From contig NZ_JAMJPJ010000001.1 in assembly GCF_023555005.1 (NCBI RefSeq), forward strand, positions 1 through 64,000: DNA of 64,000 nt, read 5' to 3'. Below the pieces are notes generated by a model. The model ran no database searches and was not told where the DNA came from. It saw only the letters and a program-made list of their open reading frames with translations. Source of the stretch: Halomonas llamarensis. GTDB taxonomy: Bacteria; Pseudomonadota; Gammaproteobacteria; Pseudomonadales; Halomonadaceae. This document shows positions 8,447 to 17,023 of the stretch, piece after piece; within the stretch, counting starts at the first letter, position 1, and each line of letters starts with the position of its first letter. The position numbers and the translations under genes are program-made.

Positions 8447-10432
8447 TTAAAACTCTTCCCAGTCATCGGCATCGTGAGTGTTTGACTTTGGTGGCGCTGG
8501 GCGCTGCGATTGGTGCGTTTCTGCCCCAAGGCTTTTCTGATTACGTCCTGTGTTTTTCTGGTTGTGCCCTGCGTGATGCGAAAGTGAAGCACTCGCCGGG
8601 GCGGCCTCTTGACCCGAGACTTTAAACGCCGCAATGGCATCAGTCAGGTATTCAGCTTGCATTTTAAGCTGCTCTGCCGCGGTAGTGGACTCTTCCACCA
8701 GTGAGGAATTTTCCTGTGTCATACGATCCATTTCACTGACCGCTATGTTCACTTGGCCGATGCCATCTTTTTGCTCTGACGCTGCATCAGCGACTTCACT
8801 AAGCATGGTGGCAACATTTTCTACCGCTTCGACCACCTCTTTCATCAGGCCGCCCGCATTATTGGCGTGAGAGCTACCGCCCCGGACTTTTTCGCTGGCA
8901 TTGTCGATCAAGGTGCGAATGTCACGAGACGCATCTGCGCTATGGTTGGCCAGTTTGCGGACTTCTTGTGCGACCACCGCAAACCCTCTGCCATGCTCGC
9001 CGGCTCTTGCCGCTTCAACCGATGCGTTTAGCGCGAGGATATTGGTCTGGAAAGCAATGCCGTCCATCATTTTCACGATATCGGTAATCCGGTTGGTTGC
9101 TTCACTAATCTCACCCATTGTGCTGGCAACGTCTTCCACGGCTTGTCCGCCTTCACGCGCCTTATCAGCGGCATGCTTAGATAGCTGATCCGCTTTTTGG
9201 GCTGACTCAGTAGAATGCTCAACCGTGCTGGTGATTTCTTCCATAGAAGCTGACGTTTGCTGGATGCTTGACGCCGCGTTTTCAGTACGCCGGGAAAGAT
9301 CAATGCCCCCGCTGGCAATTTCGGTAGAGGCATGATTCACGGCTTCGCTACTGCGCCGGATTGTGATCATGACGCCTTCAATACGCTCAATAAACGCATT
9401 AAATGATTTCGCAATATGGGAAACCTCGTCTTCCCCATCGCTCGGTAACCGTTGCGTCAGGTCCGCATCACCCGTTGCGATATCGTCCATTGCCACGCGA
9501 ATCGTCTCCAGCTTGCGGAAGGCAATACGTAGAATGTAGCCCATCAGCAGCGTTGAGATAATGCCGACAACCACCAAGAAAATGATGGTGTTGTTACGTA
9601 CCGCAATAACGGCTTGCATCGCATCTTTTTCATTTAACGCGACAACCAGCTTCCAGTCCGTATTTTGAATGGCTGCGCCGTCAAGCCAGTATTCCTCGCC
9701 GTCTATTGCGACGGATAGCGCTTCACTGTCCGTTGCGGCGCGTTCGCGCTCAGCATTCAATGAGGACAAAAGCGCTGGGGTAAAGGTGTCGCTTAGTTCA
9801 CCTACGGATTCTAGTGTAAGCGTTTCATCTGGATGCGCGATAATCGTGCCATCCGATGTGGCCAAGAACGCAAAGCTGTTTTCTGTTGGCGATATGCTAC
9901 GTGTGATGCGAATAATATCGTTGATGGTGATATCCCCACCCACCACATGCTGCAAGCGCGAGCCTTGATACTCTGCGTGTGCGAGGGTGATAACAAGCTC
10001 GCCTGTTTGCGCGTCAACATACGGCAGGGTAACGGCTGACCCTTGCGCTGCTTCGGCTTTCAGGTACCAAGGCCTTTCACGTGGGTCATAGTCACTCGGC
10101 GGTTCCCAGCCATCAGAGAATACGGCGCGTCTACCGCTTGCTACATACGTGGTTTTAAAACCACCGGCTTGTGCCCATTGCTGTAGGGCGTTCATATCAT
10201 CAGCCCCTTCAGCAATGGCCTCTGAGGCGGAAACGCTCATACTAAGGCGAGCACCAAGCCACTCGTTAATACTGTCAGCATTCGCGGTAGCGGTAGCGGC
10301 TAGCTGTCGCAGGTTGTCGGCTTGATCACTCGATTTAATGAGCCAATAGCTGGATATACCACTGGCGGCCAGCGCTATCATGGTAATACCGACGGATATG
10401 GCGGTGATACGGTGTTTAAGAGATTTCAGCAT
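8447..10432 (-). CDS. Methyl-accepting chemotaxis protein with CheR-docking pentapeptide
   Basis: A 661-aa chemoreceptor: TM1 (about 12-34), a periplasmic dCache-like sensor domain (about 36-275), TM2 (about 280-302), HAMP (about 305-357) and a long cytoplasmic signalling domain. The conserved hairpin tip (EAARAGEHGRGFAVVA) is present. The protein ends in DWEEF after a flexible linker. This fits the xWxxF tether that recruits CheR (and CheB) in Tar/Tsr-type receptors, so this is probably a high-abundance-class receptor. Ligand unknown. It lies downstream of, and on the same strand as, the tyrosine ammonia-lyase gene of the PYP cluster, with a 169-bp gap, so it could be transcribed separately. 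Confidence 0.93.
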   Translation of the reverse strand: MLKSLKHRITAISVGITMIALAASGISSYWLIKSSDQADNLRQLAATATANADSINEWLGARLSMSVSASEAIAEGADDMNALQQWAQAGGFKTTYVASGRRAVFSDGWEPPSDYDPRERPWYLKAEAAQGSAVTLPYVDAQTGELVITLAHAEYQGSRLQHVVGGDITINDIIRITRSISPTENSFAFLATSDGTIIAHPDETLTLESVGELSDTFTPALLSSLNAERERAATDSEALSVAIDGEEYWLDGAAIQNTDWKLVVALNEKDAMQAVIAVRNNTIIFLVVVGIISTLLMGYILRIAFRKLETIRVAMDDIATGDADLTQRLPSDGEDEVSHIAKSFNAFIERIEGVMITIRRSSEAVNHASTEIASGGIDLSRRTENAASSIQQTSASMEEITSTVEHSTESAQKADQLSKHAADKAREGGQAVEDVASTMGEISEATNRITDIVKMMDGIAFQTNILALNASVEAARAGEHGRGFAVVAQEVRKLANHSADASRDIRTLIDNASEKVRGGSSHANNAGGLMKEVVEAVENVATMLSEVADAASEQKDGIGQVNIAVSEMDRMTQENSSLVEESTTAAEQLKMQAEYLTDAIAAFKVSGQEAAPASASLSHHAGHNQKNTGRNQKSLGAETHQSQRPAPPKSNTHDADDWEEF

Positions 10433-10601
10433 GTCAGCACTTTTATAGTCACGTTGGTTGTGTTATTAAGCGTACATGTTATTTTTTATCAAACAACCAT
10501 TCAATAAAAATTCTTTAAACGCTTGGCAAACGATACCAAGAAACTATTTCACCTAGGTTACCATGCCACGTTTATAGGCTATTGATTCAAGCGATTCTCC
10601 A

Positions 10602-12164
10602 TCACAGTCGCGTGCTTTCCAGCGGTGTTAGCAGTGACGCGACCTGGTCAGGGTCAAGTAGCGCTCGGGTTACGGTGTCAATATCTTCAGCCAGGGGCCG
10701 GTCGCCATCCAGTGTGGTAGCGTGTTGGCGTACCCAGTGATACAGCGCGTTTGTGGCGGGGCTTAACGATTCACGGCCGGTGATATCCACGCCTTGTGCC
10801 AACACTAATGCTTCAATCGCCAATACCTGATAGAGCTGCGTGATGCTGGTGCTAACGCGCCTTGCGGCGATGGTGCCGAGCGGCACGATGTCTTGGTTAT
10901 CCGCGTTGGTGGGTATCGATTGAATGGACGCGGGCATAGCGTGGCTGCGAAGCTCCGCCACCAGCGACGTCGCGCTAACTTGGGCGCCCATAAAGCCGCT
11001 ATGTAGCCCGGTATCGCGTGGCTGCATAAAGGCAGGCAAGCCGTTATTGCGCGCCGGGTCGGTGATACGGGCGATGCGTCTTTCACTGTAGAGCGCCATT
11101 TGCACCACGGCGTTATTCAAGTGATCGCTGGCAAAGGCGAGATGCTGCCCAAAAAAGTTACCGCCATGCAAAATCTCACCGCCATCGGGGAACAGCAGTG
11201 GGTTATCGCTGACCGAGGCAAGCTCGGTTTCGACCGTTTTGGCGTGCTGTGTGCAGACATCCCATACCGCGCCCAGCGCTTGTGGGGCACAACGCAGCGT
11301 GTAAGCATCTTGCGGTAGCGCCTGATCGCGCGAGACACTTTCTAGTGAGCCGGGTAGCGTTGCCACGTCCAGCGGTTTAAGCGCCCGACTTTCGGCCGAT
11401 AGCTCCCACAGCCAGTGATGGAGCTGTTGCTGGCCAGGATGCGGGCGTACGGCCCCAATCTGCGGATGAAACGCCTCGCGGTGTCCTTCTAACAATTCAG
11501 CGTAGAGCAATACGAATAGCGTACTGAGCTTAACCGCCCGCTGAGACCTCACCGCATTGAGGGCAGCAATGCCAGCCGTCACGGACGTGCCATTAACCAA
11601 GGCAATAGCATCTTTGTTCGCGAGTATCAGCGGTGCAATACCCAACTGCTCGTGCGCCTCTGCACTCGCCACCCAAGGGCCGCCGTTCACGCTAACACGC
11701 CCCTCCCCGCTAAGCGCTCTGGCAAGGTGGGCCAGCGGCGTTAAGTCGCCGCTGGCGCCGACGGTGCCACGCGCGGGGATTTCCGGCGTGACGCCCTGCT
11801 CCAACCACAACAGCACGCGTTCGACCAGCGCCGGGCTCACGCCCGAATGGCCCTGGCAAAGACTGATCAAGCGGGCCGTCATCAATGCGCGCGTTTGATC
11901 GGGCGCTAATGCTTCACCCACGCCACTGCAGAGGTGGTACACCAGATTCTGTTGCAACAATGTTGATTGCTCAGGAGCCACATAGGTACTGGCCAACGGG
12001 CCGTAACCGGTGGTAACGCCATAAATCCGTTGGCGAGACGAAATGCGTTCGAGCAGAAACGCATGGGCTTTTTCCACCTGCTGGCGCTCTGCGGGCGAGA
12101 GGATGACGGTGTCGCGCGCTAGCGCCACGGCTTCAAGCTGCTCAAGCGTGAGGGAGGTCAGCAT
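10602..12164 (-). CDS. tal: Tyrosine ammonia-lyase (PYP chromophore synthesis)
   Basis: A 520-aa member of the MIO-dependent aromatic amino acid lyase family. The MIO tripeptide A137-S138-G139 sits in GTVGASGDLTPLAH. The selectivity segment reads VYHLCSGVG, with His77 at the position of the His that marks tyrosine specificity in Rhodobacter TAL; GTVGASGDLT also follows TAL rather than HutH. It should convert L-tyrosine to trans-p-coumarate. Context settles the call: the next gene upstream is a CoA ligase and the one before that is photoactive yellow protein, whose chromophore is p-coumaroyl. ATG 12164 has an AGGA upstream. Generic annotation would call it histidine ammonia-lyase; no hut genes are nearby. 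Confidence 0.85.
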   Translation of the reverse strand: MLTSLTLEQLEAVALARDTVILSPAERQQVEKAHAFLLERISSRQRIYGVTTGYGPLASTYVAPEQSTLLQQNLVYHLCSGVGEALAPDQTRALMTARLISLCQGHSGVSPALVERVLLWLEQGVTPEIPARGTVGASGDLTPLAHLARALSGEGRVSVNGGPWVASAEAHEQLGIAPLILANKDAIALVNGTSVTAGIAALNAVRSQRAVKLSTLFVLLYAELLEGHREAFHPQIGAVRPHPGQQQLHHWLWELSAESRALKPLDVATLPGSLESVSRDQALPQDAYTLRCAPQALGAVWDVCTQHAKTVETELASVSDNPLLFPDGGEILHGGNFFGQHLAFASDHLNNAVVQMALYSERRIARITDPARNNGLPAFMQPRDTGLHSGFMGAQVSATSLVAELRSHAMPASIQSIPTNADNQDIVPLGTIAARRVSTSITQLYQVLAIEALVLAQGVDITGRESLSPATNALYHWVRQHATTLDGDRPLAEDIDTVTRALLDPDQVASLLTPLESTRL

Positions 12165-12210
12165 GCAATGTCCTGGTTGTCGTGCTTTTACGGGCGCAGC
12201 GCGAGTAGAG

Positions 12211-13344
12211 CTACCAATCGGTTAACTTGCCCATGGCGTTGCTGGGGAGCGCATCACCGTAGGTAATAGAGATCGGACGCTTGGCGGAAGGCCACTCGTT
12301 GAGCGCGGCGTCAATATCCTCGGCTATATCGCGTGCAGGGTCGGTGGGCACCACGAAGGCTTTGAGACGAACCTGACCGTTACCGGCCTGGGTCGGCCTG
12401 ACCGCGCACTGGCGAACGTCAGGCAGAGCTTCCAGCTCACGGGCAACCGCAGCGGGGCTGACATTAACGCCGCCAATCGACACCACATCATCGTGTCGCC
12501 CCATCAAAGTAAAGTGACGCGCGTCTTTCCACGTGACGCGATCAGGCAAACTCACCACATGATGGCGTTCATCAGCTGCTGATAGCGTATCGGCCGTCGC
12601 TTTTTGCCAGTGAGGAAGCAGCGCAAAAGGCGCGTCATGGCAAAACCGCGTGGCCACGCCGCCGGTTTCTGAACTGCCGTAAATTTCCATCACCGCCGCC
12701 ATCTTCTGGCGCGCGAGGGATTTGCCGACATCGCTTGGTAGCGGCGCGGTTGAACTCACCCCCAGCACGCTGGGAGGCCAGTCGGAACGCGCTTTGGCAA
12801 GATATGCCCAACGTGGCGGTACCGTGACCACCACATCGCCTTCAAACAGCGTGGGTAGCGTCTTGCCAGCCACCACCACCTCCAAATCATTGAAGGCAGG
12901 ATAAGCGACGCCCAGCATAAAACCGTAAAGATGATGCAGGGGGAGCCACGCCACAACGCGCTTAGGCGTGATGCGCTCACCAATACGCTGATGCAGCGCT
13001 TGCGCTTCGGCCTCAATATCCGCCCAGCGGTGGTGGCAAACTTTGGGATCGCCAGTAGTTCCTGAAGTGCGAAACGCCAAGCCAGAAGTATAGGCCACCG
13101 CTTGTGCAACCAGCTCTGACCACGCCTCCACGCCCTCTTTCATCAGTAAGCGGTCTTCAGCCCCGGTTTCGTGCAGGCAGAAAAACTCCGCCACACTGGA
13201 TGCCAAATAAAGACGCTCCAACGAATCAATCGCCGGAGCGTCGGGCAAAGAAGAAGGCGGTATGCCCCGGTAAGCACTGAGTTCAATCTGTAATAGCGAG
13301 CGCAATAACGGAAGGATTCGCTTCGGGGTCATCCATGTTGGCAC
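12211..13344 (-). CDS. p-Coumaroyl-CoA ligase for PYP chromophore (compact ANL enzyme)
   Basis: A 377-aa adenylate-forming enzyme, clearly shorter than plant or bacterial 4-coumarate-CoA ligases (over 500 aa). It still has the core motifs: SGTTGDPK (A3), IYGSSETGG (A5), MGRHDDVVSIGG (A8) and the C-terminal catalytic-Lys region SNAMGKLT (A10). It should activate p-coumarate to the CoA thioester used to load the PYP cysteine. The GTG start (13344) is preferred because AAGGA lies about 9 nt upstream; an ATG at 13332 is possible. It sits between pyp and the ammonia-lyase with short gaps (43 and 46 bp), consistent with one operon. Confidence 0.83.
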   Translation of the reverse strand: MPTWMTPKRILPLLRSLLQIELSAYRGIPPSSLPDAPAIDSLERLYLASSVAEFFCLHETGAEDRLLMKEGVEAWSELVAQAVAYTSGLAFRTSGTTGDPKVCHHRWADIEAEAQALHQRIGERITPKRVVAWLPLHHLYGFMLGVAYPAFNDLEVVVAGKTLPTLFEGDVVVTVPPRWAYLAKARSDWPPSVLGVSSTAPLPSDVGKSLARQKMAAVMEIYGSSETGGVATRFCHDAPFALLPHWQKATADTLSAADERHHVVSLPDRVTWKDARHFTLMGRHDDVVSIGGVNVSPAAVARELEALPDVRQCAVRPTQAGNGQVRLKAFVVPTDPARDIAEDIDAALNEWPSAKRPISITYGDALPSNAMGKLTDW

Positions 13345-13387
13345 AGGTTACGTTCCTTTATAACTATTGTATCACTCGACTAACTGC

Positions 13388-13765
13388 TTATACCCGTTTA
13401 ACAAAAATCCAATACGTATCGCCAGAAATGGCTTTTTTCATGTGAATTTTCACTTTAGTCGGCTGCATTTGGTAGTCAAACACATACTCAAACATGGTAT
13501 TGAGATTACCGCTTTTCACGCCGTCTTTAAAACGACCCTCAAACTCTTTACCTTGAGTACAAGGCGCAACATCCTTGAAGAAGTTCTTTCCGATCACACT
13601 TTTCGGATCACGACCGGTAATACCGCCTTCTGCGGCGTTGTACTGCATAATCTTACCGTCTTTATCAAGTTGGATAGCACCGAAGGCTAACTCATCCAGC
13701 TTTTTATCATCCATGCTCGCTAAGCTATTTTCGATATCTGAGCTACCGAATTTTACCATTTCCAT
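13388..13765 (-). CDS. pyp: Photoactive yellow protein (PYP)
   Basis: A 125-aa PAS-fold blue-light receptor, clearly homologous to Halorhodospira halophila PYP (shared stretches [28 protein letters not shown]). In PYP numbering the chromophore Cys69, Tyr42, Glu46, Thr50 and Arg52 are all conserved, so p-coumaroyl attachment and the E46/Y42 hydrogen-bond network should be intact. I chose ATG 13765 over the upstream TTG at 13789: it gives exactly the 125-residue family length and has AGGAG with a 6-nt spacer. It is the first gene of an apparent pyp, CoA ligase, TAL operon. It is somewhat AT-richer than the two enzyme genes. Confidence 0.97.
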   Translation of the reverse strand: MEMVKFGSSDIENSLASMDDKKLDELAFGAIQLDKDGKIMQYNAAEGGITGRDPKSVIGKNFFKDVAPCTQGKEFEGRFKDGVKSGNLNTMFEYVFDYQMQPTKVKIHMKKAISGDTYWIFVKRV

Positions 13766-14153
13766 GACTGACTCCTTACTTAATTCCAATTAATGACAAC
13801 GTTGCAGTTTTCGTTGTGGGAATAACCATAGCAGTGTCTTCATGAATGCACAATACAATTACCGTACAACTATTGCGTAACAAAACGCGCTTTACGGATA
13901 AGGGCTCCCGGGCGGCTTTGCCGTGGTGTTGAGCACGATGTCCTGAAATGCGGTTTTCTGCGCAATAACCTTGTTGATGTGGGCCGCTAACCGCCATCAA
14001 TTGGCATGAATTGCAAAAAAATTGACCGGATCGGTTAACTCAACGGGCGCGTTTGTTTCTAGCATGGTGAGAAGGCCCGTCAACGACAGCGGCTTGATAC
14101 CACAGCTGAAGACCCTATCGGCTTTCTACAATAACAACAGTAAAGGCTTCACA
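13766..14153 (+). other. Intergenic region between divergent pyp operon and Liv-type binding protein gene
   Basis: This 388-bp region separates two divergent transcription units and must hold both promoters. For pyp (minus strand) I see AGGAG next to the start and a weak sigma70-like pair, TTGTGC and TATGGT with 17 bp between, near 13845-13815 (low confidence). The rest has no believable gene: the reading frames there lack family features and overlap the regulatory segment. AT-rich patches near 13990-14040 could serve the plus-strand gene. Confidence 0.5.
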
Positions 14154-15374
14154 ATGAAACTAACGCAATGTCTCGCGCTCAGCACCCTCGCTGCGTCCGT
14201 CATGCTGGCTAGCCAAGCTGGCGCCAACGAGATGACCGACAACGAAATCCGCATCGGCTATTTAGCCGATATGAGCGGTGCCTACCGCGACCCCATCGGC
14301 CCGCTGGGCCAAGACGCCATCGAGATGGCCATTGAGGACATGGGCGGTAGCGTCGCCGGGGCTGAAATAGCGCTATTCAGCGCCGATGACCGCAACAGCC
14401 CCGACGTTGGCTCCAGCGTGGTACGCGGCTGGATTGACGAACAAAACGTGGACATGGTGACAGGGCTTGTCGCCTCATCGGTCACCCTGGCTGCTGTTAG
14501 GCTATTAGAAAAAGAAAACCGCCTGGGGTTGGTCAATGGTGCCGTCTCCTCCGGGGTGACGAATGAAAGCTGCTCCCCCAACCATATCCACTGGGTCTAC
14601 GATACCTGGGCAATGTCTAACGGTACCGCTAGTGCTATTACCCAAGAAGGCAATACTGACTGGTTCCTGCTCAGTGCCGATTACTCCTTTGGTCATGCGC
14701 TTGAGCGCGATGTCACCCGCGTGGTGGAAGAAAACGGCGGCAATATCGTTGGCAGCATCCGTCATCCCTTTCCCAGCAATGATTTCTCCTCGTTTATGCT
14801 GCAGGCGCAAGCCTCCGGCGCGGATGTGATTGCGCTTAACAACGCCGGTTCTGATACCACTAACGCGATTCGCACCGCGGGCGAGTTCGGCATCACCCAG
14901 GCGGGCCAAATTTTGGCGGGCATGGTGCTGTTTAGCACCGACGTACGCAGCTTGGGGCTTGAAGCCGCTCAAGGGCTACAGTTCACCACCGCTTGGTATT
15001 ACGGCCTGAACGACGAAGCGCGCGCCTGGGCCGAGCGCTTCAAAGCGCGTACCGGCAGCATGCCCACCCAGGTTCACGCGGGTCTTTACTCCAGCACCCT
15101 GCATTACTTGCAAGCGGTTGAGGACATCGGCACCGATGAGGCTCAGGCGGTGCGCGAGCAAATGGCAGCCACGCCGATTGACGATATTTTCGCCACCGGT
15201 GGTTATATCCGTGAAGACGGCCGCATGGTTCACGACATGCACCTGGTCGAAGTGAAATCGCCTGACGAGTCGAGTGACGAAGACGACCTGTTCCGTTTGG
15301 TGCGCACCATTCCCGCCGAAGAGGCCTTCCGCCCACTCAGCGAAAGCGACTGCCATCTGGTGAATAACAGCTAA
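14154..15374 (+). CDS. Branched-chain amino acid ABC-type substrate-binding protein (orphan)
   Basis: A 406-aa periplasmic protein of the LivJ/Peripla_BP_6 type. ATG 14154 gives a signal peptide (LALSTLAASVMLASQAGA) and the mature start EIRIGYLADMSG. A longer frame from 14022 adds 44 residues with no signal peptide and is rejected. Class I features are visible (GPLGQDAIEMAIEDMGG, SSVTLAAVRLLEKENRL). It is the first gene upstream of an acyl-CoA catabolic set, and no livHMGF genes follow, so it must use a permease encoded elsewhere or act as a sensor. The ligand may be the acyl or aromatic acid degraded by the cluster (inference). Confidence 0.85.
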   Translation: MKLTQCLALSTLAASVMLASQAGANEMTDNEIRIGYLADMSGAYRDPIGPLGQDAIEMAIEDMGGSVAGAEIALFSADDRNSPDVGSSVVRGWIDEQNVDMVTGLVASSVTLAAVRLLEKENRLGLVNGAVSSGVTNESCSPNHIHWVYDTWAMSNGTASAITQEGNTDWFLLSADYSFGHALERDVTRVVEENGGNIVGSIRHPFPSNDFSSFMLQAQASGADVIALNNAGSDTTNAIRTAGEFGITQAGQILAGMVLFSTDVRSLGLEAAQGLQFTTAWYYGLNDEARAWAERFKARTGSMPTQVHAGLYSSTLHYLQAVEDIGTDEAQAVREQMAATPIDDIFATGGYIREDGRMVHDMHLVEVKSPDESSDEDDLFRLVRTIPAEEAFRPLSESDCHLVNNS

Positions 15375-15401
15375 CCCGTCTCCCTAATGTTCTCACGTTC
15401 C

Positions 15402-15423
15402 AGCGTTCTAACGCTCTAGCGTT
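15402..15423 (+). repeat. Alternating inverted hexamers after the binding-protein gene
   Basis: AGCGTT (15402-15407), AACGCT (15410-15415) and AGCGTT (15418-15423) are evenly spaced by two bases, so the middle copy can pair with either neighbour. It lies 27 bp past the binding-protein stop and may act as a weak intercistronic hairpin. Confidence 0.35.
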
Positions 15424-15484
15424 ATGACCACAACACTATGACAGGACACTATTACAAGAAACTATTACAGGAGATTGCATCACC

Positions 15485-17023
15485 ATGCAGAGCCGTATCC
15501 AGCAAAACACCATCGGCGCCGCCCTTGCCCGCAGCGCCAGCAAAAACGCCAGCCGGTTGGCGCTGGCGTTCAATGACCGCCAGTGGCAGTACGCCGAGCT
15601 GAACCGTGCCGTCAACCGAGTCGCCAACCGCCTTTTGGCCCAAGGCCTCAAACCGGGAGACCGCCTGGCGGTCTACGGCAAAAACTCCGATGCCTACGTG
15701 ATCGCCTGGCTGGCCGCTACTCGCGCCGGTTTGGTTCATGTACCGATCAACTTCGCCCTGAGCAGCGAAGAACTCAGCTATATTCTTGAGCAATCCGGCG
15801 CCAGCGGGTTGTTAAGTGATAACAGCTTGGCCGATAACGTTGATGCCGCCTGCCGCTCGGTGAACCTCACCCTTTCCGGCACGCTGCACGCCCAAGAGAG
15901 CGAAGACTTCGATGTGCTTAAGATAGCCCTGGCGGAAGGCGACGACGATGAGCCCGCGATAGCACTCGAAGGCCAGGACCTGGCGCAACTACTGTATACC
16001 TCCGGCACCACCGCTGCCCCTAAGGCGGCGATGATGACCCACCAGGCGCTGCTCGCCGAGTACATGGCGTGCATGGTGGCGCTCGATATCAAAAACGACG
16101 AACCCATGCTCGCCGCCCTGCCGCTCTACCACTCGGCGCAGATGCATGTCTTTTTAATGCCGGCGCTGCTGCTCGGGGCGCCGGTACACCTGCGCGAAGC
16201 GCCCACGCCGGATGACTGTTTGGCGCAGATCGAGCGCCACGGCATTGTTTCGTTTTTCGCCCCGCCCACGGTGTGGATCAGCCTGCTGCGCCACCCGGAT
16301 TTTGACCGCCACGATTTAAGCCGCTTGAAAAAGGCCTACTACGGCGCCTCAATCATGCCGGTGCCGGTGCTCGAAGAGCTACGCCAGCGCATCCCCGGCG
16401 TGGGGCTCTACAACTGTTATGGCCAAAGCGAGATTGCCCCGCTTGCCACGGTGTTAAGACCCGAGGAGCACGACGACCGCCCAGCCTCGGCGGGCCGTCC
16501 GATTCTTACCGTCGAGACGCGCATCGTCGACGCCGAGATGAACGACGTCCCCGCAGGCGAGCACGGCGAGATCGTCCACCGCTCGCCGCAGCTGCTCACC
16601 GGCTACTGGGACAAGCCCGAGATGACCGCAGAGGCGTTTATCGGCGGCTGGTTTCACTCCGGCGATGTCGGCTACGTCGACGAAGCGGGGTATCTCTACG
16701 TGGTTGACCGCATCAAGGACGTGATCAATACCGGCGGCATCGTGGTGGCTAGCCGCGAAGTGGAAGAAGCGCTGTTTCAGCATCCCGCCGTCGCCGAGGT
16801 CGCCGTGATCGGCTTGCCCGATGACAAATGGATCGAGGCGATCACCGCCGTGGTGGTGCTCAAAGAAGGGGAAGAAGTGAGCGAAGCCGCGCTTACCGAG
16901 CACGCCAAAAACATCATGGCGCACTACAAGGTGCCCAAGCAGGTGCACTTTGCCGACGCCTTACCCAAGAGTACCGCCGGCAAAATTCTCAAACGCCACC
17001 TGCGCAAGGAGCTTGACGCGTGA
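15485..17023 (+). CDS. Acyl-CoA synthetase (ANL superfamily), FadD3-like
   Basis: A 512-aa class I adenylate-forming enzyme with complete motifs: YTSGTTAAPK (A3), YNCYGQSE (A5), SGDVGYVDEAGYL (A7), DRIKDVINTGG (A8) and the catalytic-Lys motif PKSTAGKIL (A10). It activates a carboxylic acid to its CoA thioester in the cytoplasm. AGGAG lies 12 nt before ATG 15485. Its stop overlaps the start of the acyl-CoA dehydrogenase gene (GTGA), so both are translated together and probably act in sequence: activation, then dehydrogenation. Chain length and substrate cannot be assigned from motifs alone. Confidence 0.87.
   Translation: MQSRIQQNTIGAALARSASKNASRLALAFNDRQWQYAELNRAVNRVANRLLAQGLKPGDRLAVYGKNSDAYVIAWLAATRAGLVHVPINFALSSEELSYILEQSGASGLLSDNSLADNVDAACRSVNLTLSGTLHAQESEDFDVLKIALAEGDDDEPAIALEGQDLAQLLYTSGTTAAPKAAMMTHQALLAEYMACMVALDIKNDEPMLAALPLYHSAQMHVFLMPALLLGAPVHLREAPTPDDCLAQIERHGIVSFFAPPTVWISLLRHPDFDRHDLSRLKKAYYGASIMPVPVLEELRQRIPGVGLYNCYGQSEIAPLATVLRPEEHDDRPASAGRPILTVETRIVDAEMNDVPAGEHGEIVHRSPQLLTGYWDKPEMTAEAFIGGWFHSGDVGYVDEAGYLYVVDRIKDVINTGGIVVASREVEEALFQHPAVAEVAVIGLPDDKWIEAITAVVVLKEGEEVSEAALTEHAKNIMAHYKVPKQVHFADALPKSTAGKILKRHLRKELDA

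Noticed and set aside
10602-12164. Calling the ammonia-lyase histidine ammonia-lyase (HutH)
   Set aside because: The substrate-selectivity segment carries the tyrosine-type His, and the neighbours are a coumarate-type CoA ligase and PYP. No other hut genes are present.
13776-14000. Minus-strand 74-aa open frame upstream of pyp
   Set aside because: No family features; it overlaps the pyp ribosome site and promoter region.
14022-14153. Upstream extension of the Liv-type binding protein
   Set aside because: Adds 44 residues ahead of a normal signal peptide; it is only an open frame without a ribosome site.
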